From assembly GCA_022494885.1 (NCBI GenBank), contig JAGVSM010000508.1:122201-186200 (forward strand): DNA of 64,000 nucleotides, written 5' to 3'. A program made the position numbers and the translations under genes. Positions 53,840-62,895 of the stretch are shown here, one piece after another. How positions within the stretch are numbered: position 1 is the first letter of the stretch; each line of letters starts with the position of its first letter. Source of the stretch: Micrasema longulum. Lineage: Eukaryota > Arthropoda > Insecta > Trichoptera > Brachycentridae. The notes below the pieces were generated by a model. It was not told the origin of the DNA and made no database searches. It worked only from the letters and a program-made list of their open reading frames with translations.

Positions 53840-54640
53840 AAATGAGGAAGTTCAGCCCTACGGAATGTTTTCTTGGGCGCGGAAAAAATTGAAGCATTTC
53901 ATTGTACGCCAAAGTTGACTACTTCTACTTTGAATTGACGTCACTAGTTCGTGTGAACCAACCAATGATAAGAGAGAATTTGAAATATTTCCGGTTTGCG
54001 GAACCTCAACGAACCAGTCGGCTGAACTGACCGAGAAGAAGCGGAAGAGAACTTCTAACGTCAAACTTTAAAAAATCATCGCGCTGATAATCTTCTTCTT
54101 TTAGTGCCCTGTCAGGTATCCCTAACGTGGGCGATCACTCTGGCAAAAGTCTCCCTCCCTGTCCTGTGCTGCCCGGAAAATCTGCTCCACAGTCCTGAAG
54201 CCAGTCCAGTCTCGTATATTTCGCAGCCTGGACATCTGTCTTCTTCCAGCCCCTCTGTGACCCTCAATCTTGCTTTTTAAAATTAAAAGAAGCAAGTGGT
54301 ACTTTTCTCCACGCATTAAATGCCTCAGATATGAAATTTTACGAACTTTTATGGTGGTTAAGAGTTCTCTGTTTGTTCGAGCTTGACTTAAGACTTCTGA
54401 GTTCGTTATCAGGTCTATCCAAGACATCTTAGGCATTCTGCGATGCAACCACATCTCAAAAGCCTCCAGTTTATTCATAGTGTTCACTTTCACAGTCCAA
54501 GTCTCGCAGCCATACAACAATACAGACCACACATACTATAATAGCGCTGATAATACTATATATATATATATACAAAAAAAATATTAAAAATTTTTGGCTT
54601 AGTTTATTAGACTTTTAATAAATATCTTTATTTATTTTAA
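53840..54640 (+). repeat. Repeat D, copy 3, split by an RTE-like LINE
   Basis: The left part is 53840-54091; the right part is 54544-54640 (ATTTTTGGCTTAGTTTATTA), collinear with copy 2. The LINE between is flanked by GCGCTGATAAT on both sides. Confidence 0.75.
54092..54543 (-). mobile_element. RTE-like LINE, second family, with 11-bp target duplication
   Basis: A minus-strand 136-codon frame: LLYGCETWTVKVNTMNKLEA, FEMWLHRRMPKMSWIDLITN, ISYLRHLMRGEKYHLLLLIL and GHRGAGRRQMSRLRNIRDW. This is the YGCETW...RRMxxISWxD...GHxxR pattern of RTE/BovB-like ORF2 C-termini. Open throughout the fragment. The 3' tail is an AAGAAG repeat. GCGCTGATAAT lies at 54081-54091 and 54544-54554. Confidence 0.85.
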
Positions 54641-54654
54641 ATTTGTAATTTTGA

Positions 54655-54950
54655 ATTTCCGCAAAAACGGTGATTCTATTGGCCACGTCCGTAATACGCC
54701 ACGTTTCATGTGTATTTGTCCATGCCATTAAAATTTGTGTAAAACAATACCACGAATCTTGAGGTCACAACAACTAAGGTCAAACACGTCGCGTTTTTCT
54801 GGGAACGTATTTTAATTAAATTATTTGTTTATGAAAACATTTCTCCAAATCCACATTGATTTTGAAAATACAATTAATTCTTCTAAATCCATTTCATGTG
54901 TTTTTATCGGTATTCGTGGTATGTGATATTTCCCTATTGGACCTCATCAT
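54655..54950 (-). repeat. Repeat F, copy 2
   Basis: The reverse strand matches 30515-30800 through GTGGCCAATAGAATCACCGT, ACGCGACGTGTTTGACC and AATTAATTGTATTTTCAAAA. Confidence 0.6.
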
Positions 54951-54954
54951 CCCA

Positions 54955-56010
54955 CGAGAAGAAAGTGCATTAATCGTAAATACCCAAATCGTTTAAATTA
55001 AAGCTGTTTTTCATATTATATTATATAAAATATTTCCCTCGTAGAAGAAATATTTTTCATGATCTAGTATTTAATCCAACACGTTTTGAAATAATATTTT
55101 TTTCTTAATCCTATGGATTGGCAATAATGTTTTCCGACCTTCTTTTCTCAAAATTTTTGCGTTTATCGTAAAACTCTATAGGCTATTAGTCGTAAAAATA
55201 AGATTTAATATCACCACAGCCTTTTTAATCCGAATTTATAACTTCATCTTCCATCTGCTAAAAGTTTTAGGAGTAATTCATACCAAAACCGATAAAAACT
55301 TGCGAAAACTGTAAAACCACTTAAAATTGTCGTGGTAAAGGTGACTATTACCGCTCTATTTTAGAGTAAGTATAGTCTTCACAAAAAATAAGCATCGGAA
55401 TGAAAAATATCTTAAGTTAATTGTAAAATTTATATTTGATGACTACTCTCGTATGTGTTTCAATGTATTACATAAAACGATCTACGCTACTACTCCACAG
55501 TATCAATTTATGCATCAAACTTAGGCAGAATAGTAAATGTTACACAATATGTTGTGATCACTTGTAATATCAGCCAATGAGGGGTTAATAGCCCTATAAA
55601 TTGATTCGTCTCTGTTGAGATATCTGTAGGATTTCAATAATTGTTAGATAAGCTCCTACATCAGAGAAACTAACGGCAAAAACTTACTGCACTAGGTTAC
55701 TACACTCAGTGGTCCTTTCATAGGTCGTGTTCTTTTATTCTTGATATCTCTATGGCGGGGATGAAGTTTATGTACTCCAGAAAGTTTCACATGATTTATG
55801 ATCCGATTTCGTTATTAAGTAAGTTGGTTTTGCACAAAATACTCTGTTAAACAGAAAACGCTTAGTTGCTCTTCGGTCGACACTGTAGCTTTTTGGTAAA
55901 ATAATTTAGCGCACGTGTGTCATCGATCTATGGACGTTGTCTATTCGAAAATATGTTTCAATTTAAATATATTTTCTTCTTTTAAACACCCGCTTCTAAG
56001 TTGAGCGTGT
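54955..56010. other. Mostly unassigned; repeat A relic at 55505-55640
   Basis: 55505-55640 (CTTAGGCAGAATAGTAAATG, TTACACAATATGTTG, CAGCCAATGAGGGGTTAATA) is an old repeat A core. A phrase AAACGCTTAGTTGCTCTTCG (55856) resembles AAACGCTCAGTTGCTCTCGA (59471). No gene. Confidence 0.4.
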
Positions 56011-56019
56011 GGGCATCAT

Positions 56020-56245
56020 CAGAAGCTTCCAGGAGACCCTACGACAGCCAGCGTTTTTGCCCCCTCCCACGTCAATCCTGCATTCCTAAGTTCCACCTAA
56101 TACAGTCAGAAAATTGTCATCGACGGCCTTTCAGGAGAGCGGTAGTCCGCATGTGTGAAGAAGAGGTAACTTAGATTAAGGGCCTCCTGAAGCATCCACA
56201 GCACGTGTCCATGCCAGGTCCACCGCCGCATCATTAAGACACTTA
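56020..56245 (-). pseudogene. LINE C-terminal fragment (RRWxWxGHVLxM type)
   Basis: Minus strand: MRRWTWHGHVLWMLQEALNL, then after stops AGLTWEGAKTLAVVGSPGSF. This is the end of a RTE/CR1-type ORF2 (RRLRWxGHVxRM ... LTWEEAxxLAxDRxxWR). GC-rich relative to neighbours. Confidence 0.65.
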
Positions 56246-56440
56246 TTGTAGGAGGCTGCTGCGTCTGTCATTTAAATTAAAATATAGGAAAAAACTGGAA
56301 TTATACCGTTGACTTACTTTCTTTACATACCTAAATTATTGATTTATTTATTAACGACCGTAGCCAATTTGTACAAATTGTGTAACATTGTTTAAAAGTA
56401 TAAAGCTTGTATTAAGTTCACTTTCATAATAAACTATTAT

Positions 56441-56890
56441 GATCGTCTAGAGTACTTTCAAATCTTTAGTTTGGAATCCAGAAGAATCTTAGCTGGTTCG
56501 ATATTCTTGAACAAATTGATTTCTAAAGGTACAGATTCCCATGATATCCTTGCTCAGATTAACCTTAATGTACCTCACCGTAACTTGCGTTCCAATGCTG
56601 TTTTTGCTGTGGGAAATTATAAAACCAGCATCGGATTATTTTCCCCTCTGCCAAGGATCCTTCGAACAAACAACAAAATCTCATTAAACGGTACTGTCGA
56701 TGTGTTCCTACAACAAAGGCAAGCATTTAAGAAGCAAGCGGTTTTGTCACTCCTGATTCGCGATGACACACTTACCATGTCCGCCTAGATTATGCCATGA
56801 TTATACCCTTATACATTTTTTAAAATTAAGTGTTATTGTATAATATATACTCAATAATGCCGCCAATCTGTTAGGGCTTCGATAAGCCTG
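56441..56890 (+). pseudogene. LINE ORF2 C-terminus, open
   Basis: From 56441: DRLEYFQIFSLESRRILAGS, IFLNKLISKG, ILAQINLNVPHRNLRSNAVF and FSPLPRILRTNN, ending SLLIRDDTLTMSA with TAG at 56786-56788. The SLExRRxxAxxxFLxKL...NVPxRNxRSN ending is typical of Jockey/CR1-like LINEs. No stop over 115 codons. A related tail is at 13918. The 3' UTR runs to a GATAAGCCTGTTGGCTTAAA end. Confidence 0.8.
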
Positions 56891-56899
56891 TTGGCTTAA

Positions 56900-57345
56900 A
56901 AAAAAGTTTATGATTTTTACATACGTATTATGATGTACACATATGCACATTATTTATGTTGTATTTTGAGACACTTTTTTTATTGTTTCCTGGATAATGT
57001 ACTTCGTTATCAGATCGAAATCTTTTTATAAAATTAGAGTTTTCAGTCTCTCTGGAATTTATTTTCTAAATTCAGGCCCGCCCCAGTTAGCACTTAGCTT
57101 TATTAAAAAAACACAGTAATCCTGTCATTACCACGAAAAGCTCTTAACTTCAATCTTACTCGGTTTCGCGGCCTTCCTGCTATCTCACCTTCAATACCAC
57201 CTATCTCAAAACCATAAATAAGCTCAAATTGGACATTTGATGGCTACTAAACTGGCATTCTGGTGATGCAATCAGCTGCAACTCTTACAATATGTGATAC
57301 AAAATGAATGTAGGTATACCGTACACCGTAATCTTCTCATGGATT
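56900..57345. other. Unassigned
   Basis: No recognised feature. Confidence 0.4.
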
Positions 57346-57349
57346 ATGA

Positions 57350-57462
57350 TATTTATTTTTATTTTCCGTATGTGTATGAATATATATTTATATATTTGGA
57401 TAATTTATAAAGCGCCGTTTTTGTGAAAATCACCTCAAGGGCGCAGTACAATAAATAAATAA
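57350..57462 (+). repeat. LINE 3' end
   Basis: TTATAAAGCGCCGTTTTTGT, CACCTCAAGGGCGC and an AATAAATAAATAA tail. The phrase resembles TATATAGCGCCATTTTCGTA...CCTTA-AGGGCTC in the LINE C 3' UTR at 40497. Confidence 0.5.
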
Positions 57463-57464
57463 CC

Positions 57465-58352
57465 CATCACGTCTTGCAGCTACAGAGCGCATGGATGGTT
57501 GGGATTCTTGTTCCTCGTCTCCTACTACTACTACTACCATCACGCCATTTCCCCGTAGGGGTAGGCAGAGAAAATGGACCTCCACACACGTTTATCCTGG
57601 CATACATTCCTAGCTTCTTCCACATTCATACATTTTGTCATACATGCCCTTCGGTTCTGTCTGCTTTTGACATGACCAGACTTAAGATTTTTGTTTATCT
57701 GATCATGCCGCGTCTTCCTTGGTCGTCCTCGTCTCACGTTGCCATATTCATTTTCGCCATATATACTTATTTTTCCATTTATGCGTCGTCCATTCGTTCT
57801 ACGTGACCAAACCATCTCAGAGACCCTTTCTTAATCTTATAAATTATACTTGACTCAGATTTACACTCTCGCCTGATTTCATCATTTGTAACCCTGTCAT
57901 ACATTGATTTCTTACTCATTCGTCTAAGAGATCGCATTTCAACCGCGTTCACTCGGCTTTCATCCTTCCTCTGCCAGTTCCATGTTTTACTTCCATACAT
58001 AAGTGTTGGGACTAAACCTCGTCTCCAATTATGATATATAGTAGTAAGATTACAGCACGTCTTGCAGCTACAGAGCACAGAGACAATAAGAAATCTAGCC
58101 CTTATTTACATTTTTTATTTGACAATAAAGTTAAGAGATTTCGTGATATTTAAAAAAATGAAATAAAAAACAAATTTATAAAAATAGAAGTTAGATTACA
58201 ACAAGTCTTGCAGCTACTGAGCGCATAGACGGTTGGAATTCTAAACCTCATTTACTAAATTTGGATATTTGATAGTTAATAACATTTACCTATTGAAGCT
58301 AGATTACTAATCGTCTTGTAGCTACAAAGTGCATGGACGAGTGAAATTCTGG
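57465..58352. repeat. Degenerate tandem repeat, four units, split by a LINE
   Basis: CGTCTTGCAGCTACAGAGCG-type cores at 57470, 58058, 58204 and 58312, each followed by a GGACGGTTGGAATTCT-like phrase. Once the LINE is removed, the spacing is about 84, 146 and 108 bp. It looks like an old satellite-like array. Confidence 0.6.
57522..58016 (-). mobile_element. RTE-like LINE, 5'-truncated, 9-bp target duplication
   Basis: Minus strand: TLMYGSKTWNWQRKDESRVN, AVEMRSLRRMSKKSMYDRVT, LRWFGHVERMDDA, a shift, RRGRPRKTRHDQINKN and NVEEARNVCQDKRVWRSIFS. CCTCGTCTC flanks it at 57513-57521 and 58017-58025. The tail is (TAG)n. Close to the copies at 45528 and 61715, with few lesions, so relatively young. 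Confidence 0.9.
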
Positions 58353-58494
58353 CAACTTAAAATTATCGATAAATTTACAAAAATAAACATTGAGCATAAT
58401 AGTAAATTTGTAAAGTGTTCGTGCTAAAAAGTAAACAATAAAAAACTAAACAGATAAAACACGGTGATGAATGCATGTATATATAATATATTTC

Positions 58495-58650
58495 ATCATA
58501 TCCTTATTCCAGATGGTGCACAAGGCACTGCATTGGTTCGCCGAATGCGGCGCATATTGATCATCTGTTACTTGGATGGTTAAATGATCATTATTACGCT
58601 TCAGATGCCAATCAAGAAACAATAAAATATTTAAATAAAAAACCACATTT
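58495..58650 (-). mobile_element. S2 SINE, diverged 3' part
   Basis: AGATGGTGCACAAGGCACTG, CATTGGTTCGCCGAATGCGG and CGCTTCAGATGCCAATC (plus-strand reading) follow the S2 body. The tRNA head is absent. Confidence 0.65.
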
Positions 58651-58681
58651 AAAACCAATATTCTTATACTCATCTCCACTT

Positions 58682-58917
58682 AAGCTAAGATTTCCTAGGA
58701 CAGCGGCGCCCGTATCTTAACGGCCGTAGTGAACGGTGATGCGGTGGACAGCCGTCGTAACGGTGACTAGAGAGTGGTTTTCTAGGAAAACGATGTTGAG
58801 AACACCGTTAAAAAATAAAACGACTCTCTAGCCACCACTACGACGGCTGTCCACCGCATCACCGTTCACTACGGCCGTTAAGATACGGGCACCGCTGTCC
58901 TAGGAAACCCTAGCTTT
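58682..58917. mobile_element. GC-rich fold-back MITE
   Basis: TTTCCTAGGACAGCGGCGCC (58691) pairs with GGCACCGCTGTCCTAGGAAA (58888-58907). The arms continue through GTATCTTAACGGCCGTAGTG and GGTGATGCGGTGGACAGCCG to about 58793 and 58825. The loop is about 30 bp. Outer TAAGCTA/TAGCTTTA also pair. GC content is far above the window average. Confidence 0.9.
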
Positions 58918-59039
58918 AATTTCCCTTTTCAAATTTTTTACCTGAGACTGCTTTCAGATAAATTATTATATTTTTAAGCATAATTCGCTTCATGATCAGT
59001 ACGGTTGACATGAAATAAATTAAAGTTTTTACACAGAAA

Positions 59040-59105
59040 CTTTATTGTCCCTGGACTGGTACCTGAAACGCAAACCTGATCACCTTAATTCTCCCTTCCC
59101 GGTAA
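59040..59105 (+). mobile_element. S2 SINE fragment
   Basis: CCCTGGACTGGTACCTGAAA and CTGATCACCTTAATTC match the middle of S2. Confidence 0.5.
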
Positions 59106-59109
59106 TGTG

Positions 59110-60750
59110 TAGCTAGTACGCATTGCATCTAATAACTTGTGTATCTCAGTAAATATAATAAACACAGGTTTCAGACGTTTGGTATTTTTTCATTTTACAT
59201 TAACGTCTCGATTGAAATATTTTATTGTGAAATAATAAAAACTCGATCTTCTCAGAAAAAGAATGTCATCAGAAATTGGAAATAAATTAAATATACAATC
59301 AAAAGTTCACCGATCTGTCTCGCATTGTCGCGACGATAAAGTGAAAAAAAAACAACGAATATTCGTTGCCTCAAACACTCTTTACGTCTCATTCTCGATG
59401 CTATAGATATACTCGCGAGCGGGAGATACAATTTCACGCGCGACGCAGGCCGGCCTGTACTACTGCCACAAAACGCTCAGTTGCTCTCGAAGCTCCGCTA
59501 AAGGTGAACCGTTTGCTCGCACTTTGAGGGTTAGCAAATAGGGTTTCATGTTTTAAGCGAAAATATTTAAAATACTAAAACTTTTGGCTTCAAATATAGT
59601 TGATTAAAGCAATTGCTAATAAATGTTACATATTTCAAATCCCTCTTTTTTGTATGTGTATTGACTAGAACGCGTTTCGGTAAACCGGAACACGCTGATT
59701 TTTTAGCACAGTAAGGGAAGGGTTAATTTCCTGTGACGAAAAATGATGAAGACAATGCCTTATTAACCTGCGGGTGCTGATATGGGGATGATGATACTTT
59801 TTTTTTAATTCTTCGAATCGTTTTGCAAATCCCGAATTTCGTTATAAATTATCTAACAACAATGTGTTTTGTAGTTATAAAATATTACATCCATTCATTA
59901 GAAGCGTACCTAAAAAGTTTAAAAATCCAATAAAAATTCGACAACAACTAAAATAAATAAATGTAACGAAATTTTAGCTTTTAGCATAGATATTCCTTTC
60001 CCCGGGGACCCTACTAATTCTATACTGGGAAGATGGATCAACTGATAAAATATTGTGAACCTACACGACGAAAGAGCCTTAATAAAAACTATCTCTACTT
60101 TTTGTTTATTAACTCTTAAAAAGACTGTGGTAAATAATCCCTTTGCGCGCGGTGATGTAACATCGTGTTACCGCTAGTAAAAGACAGAATATTCTAAAGT
60201 TCAGATTTTTGACAAAAAAACATGGAAACATACGCTTTAATAATTTATGCGAATAAAAATATGATTTATATCTGTTATAGAAAAATAAATTCAAAATCAC
60301 AAATACGCCGTTCATGTTTTCGCGTGCGTCCCCCATCACCGTCCTCAACCGACTGAAGACTGAATATGTTTTAGACAACACCCGCCGCAGAACAGCGTCT
60401 CTGTCTTCCTTGTTATGACTTATATCTTCGTGCTCTCTCTTGTATAAGGTATCTGTATAGATGGGTTGCTGAATTAGTGCACATTCATTCTTCGCGTAGC
60501 AAGGATAAATATTTTTTTATTTAACATTAAGCATAGTTATACAAATTAAACTTTCCAAATCAGGTGTGGAAATGTCCATTTGAAGATAAAAAAAAATACG
60601 AATTCATCATTTAAAAAAATAAGAGAGATATATCAAGTCTTGTGTCCCATGTCGACTAGTGTGACATCACAGCCACACAAGAGTTAAGAGGATCTGCGGT
60701 GTTAGAGAAATTTGATGAAAAGGTATTTGAACTTTTTTTTTTCTGACACT
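59110..60750. other. Mostly unassigned; CpG-richer patch at 59380-59530
   Basis: 59380-59530 (CTCGCGAGCGGGAGAT, GACGCAGGCCGGCCTG, CGCTCAGTTGCTCTC) is CpG-richer and includes an arthropod-initiator-like TCAGTT. No exon can be traced. The rest is AT-rich. Confidence 0.35.
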
Positions 60751-60753
60751 CAC

Positions 60754-61000
60754 TTACAGATGCCTCCCTGAATTGTCGAAAAGATAACTGCACGTCGGAC
60801 TGATTATACCCAATTTAAAGCAAGGTTTCGTCGTCCCGCTTTCCGCACCCGATTTTGTTTTCGTTTTTAGAAAATGTATCAGTTTAAAATTTTCTGTGTC
60901 GATAGCTTTCCGTTTTTCATTAAGTATTTTGAAAATGCATATAAGGTCCATCTCAGTTCTACGTCTCTCGCATGAAGACAGATTAAGAGATTGCTCTATT
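60754..61000 (-). pseudogene. LINE ORF2 C-terminus
   Basis: Minus strand: SLNLSSCERRRTEMDLICIF, KILNEKRKAIDTENF and CSYLFDNSGRHL. This matches the SLxxRRxRxDLIxxFKILNG ... D..NFF ending of LINE reverse transcriptases. 5'-truncated; no stop inside the fragment. Confidence 0.65.
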
Positions 61001-61049
61001 TATTATTAATGTTGTTTATTATGTAAACACCCACATATTAACTTGTACT

Positions 61050-61120
61050 ATAAAACTCTTTTATTTCAATTTTATGCCTGTAAAAACCCTCTAGGCGTAT
61101 AAAGATAATAAATAAAATAA
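61050..61120 (+). repeat. LINE 3' end
   Basis: TTATGCCTGTAAAAACCCTC, TAGGCGTATAAAGATAATAA and AATAAAATAAA. The reverse occurs at 25905-25960. Confidence 0.5.
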
Positions 61121-61605
61121 AGTACCTCTACCTTTTCTCGTGAAATGCACAACCCACAACCAGCTTTCTATTCAATAACCTTTGTTTTGTAACATTTCTG
61201 GGAGTATTCTAGATTTATCTATCTAGTTTTGTATCAGAGATAAAAAAAACTTATTGTATTTTGGATTACAGGCAAATAAAAGGGGAGATACTTTTGTCCG
61301 CGGCCATTTCGTTTTTTTTTTACTTCTATCAAACGAGATCTTTATCTTAGTCTGCATAATTTCTGATAATGAAAACCTTTTTTAAAGTTATGAACTGGGG
61401 TATGTTTAATTACATAATCGTAGTGTATTTTTATTTAGTTTTAGAATAAACAGGTTTTTACAGTTATAGAGTAAAGCTAGCAAAAAATGCACATTATCAA
61501 AGAGGACGCATCGCGGTTTACTCGAAACATGTTACCAGAGTTATTGGAGATTCCGTAGTTACATTAACAACACTGTAATTTCAATTGGTTATCTATAGAC
61601 TAAAA
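61120..61605. other. Unassigned
   Basis: No gene seen. GACGCATCGCGGTTTACTCG at 61506 followed by AAACATG loosely recalls a stem plus GAAAC ending. Confidence 0.35.
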
Positions 61606-61611
61606 TATTGT

Positions 61612-62633
61612 CGTCATTCCCTTTCCGCACCTGATGGTGCATAGGGCACTGCATTGGTACACCAATTGCATCGTATGTTAATATTTTCTTTTTGTTCCAT
61701 GAAGGTAAGATGATGGTGAAATGAACGGCGTACTAACCAGAGCAATTGCTAATGAAAATTAACAATTAACAAATTAACAACCTGTAATAAACAACTTATT
61801 ATCACGTTCGATAAATAGTATCTGACGTGTAACTATAAAACGTTTAATTGTATTACGTATTATAAATTTTATTAGATAAATCAATAAACATGAATACTTC
61901 TGAATTAAATTACTTCTGGAGAATTAGTGTATCTGGGAAGCATGTTTTGAGAGATGGAAGAGTAGAAAAAGATGCTGAAAGGAGAGTGAATGCGGGCAAC
62001 AAAATGAACGGAGCACTAAGCACAGTAATTGCTAATAAAAATATGTCAATCGAAGCTAAACTGGCGGTGCACATCGGAGTTTTAGTCCTAACACTTATGT
62101 ATGGAATTGAAACATGGAACTGGCAGAAGAAGGATGAAAGCCGAGTGAACGTGGTTGAAATGCGCACTCTTAGACGAATGCGTGGGAAATCAATGTATGA
62201 CAGGGTTACGAATGATGAGAAATCAGGCAAAAAGGAAAATCTGAGTCAAGAATAACTGATTAGATTAAAAAAGAGTATCTGAGATGGTTTGGTCATGTAG
62301 AACGAATGGACAACGAAAGAATGGTAAAACCAGTATACAAGGTGAAAAGATGTGGCATGATCAGATCAACCAAAATCTTAAGTCTGGTCATGTCAAAAGC
62401 AGACTGTGGAAGAAGCTAGGAATATATGCCAGGATAGACGTGTGTGGCGGTCCATCCTCTCTGCCTACCCCTACGAAGAAATGGCGCGATGTTTGTAGTA
62501 GTAGAAGGTAAGATGATCAGTCTTACGTTTGAGGTACCAGACCAGTCCAGGGACCATGAAATATTCTAGTGCAAAATCACCCTTTTAAATAGATCAATCA
62601 TATTAACCTTGTCGGAAATCGAACCCGAGACCT
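61612..62633 (-). mobile_element. S2 SINE, split by an RTE LINE and cut by a second LINE
   Basis: 61612-61714 is the 3' body (CCCTTTCCGCACC, GGGCACTGCATTGGTACACC). The body continues at 62504 (GAAGGTAAGATGATCAGTCT) through GGTACCAGACCAGTCC and the B-box (GGAAATCGAACCCGAGACC) to 62633, where an AAAT-tailed LINE interrupts the tRNA-like head. Both breaks are clean. Confidence 0.85.
61715..62503 (+). mobile_element. RTE-like LINE with exact 14-bp target duplication
   Basis: GAAGGTAAGATGAT lies at 61701-61714 and 62504-62517. The 5' end holds a 43-bp stretch resembling ORF2 (AATGAACGGCGTACTAACCA), then about 130 bp shared with 45528-45650. A 121-codon frame follows (61890-62255): WRISVSGKHVLRDGRVEKDA, NAGNKMNGALSTVIANKNMS, LMYGIETWNWQKKDESRVNV and MRTLRRMRGKSMYDRVTNDE. 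A shift follows, then MVWSCRTNG-like and DQINQNLKSGHVKSRLWKK blocks. The tail is (GTA)n. It misses part of the C-terminal coding region. Confidence 0.9.
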
Positions 62634-62895
62634 CTTTATTTATTTATTTATTAACGGACATAGTCCATGTATACAATTTATAAGGTTTAAATATTACAAT
62701 AAAAGAGTAGTTTAAAACATTTAAAGAAAAAAGAAAGAAGCATTGACAAACATAAGGGACATCGAGACAAGATCTGGACTATTTATTTAGTGCTCATTTA
62801 AATCGTTGTAAACTTAAACCAAAAAAGTCCAGATCCTGTCTTGAGTTAACAATACGACAAAGGCGGGTCATTGGAGAATTTAGGCCATAGTTTGT

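Noticed and set aside
57465..58352. CRISPR-like array (repeats with spacers)
   Set aside because: Repeats are diverged, spacing is uneven, and the setting is eukaryotic TE-rich DNA.
55856..59495. Shared phrase AAACGCTYAGTTGCTCT as two core promoters
   Set aside because: Only about 20 bp is shared and no transcript structure follows; could be chance or a short repeat.
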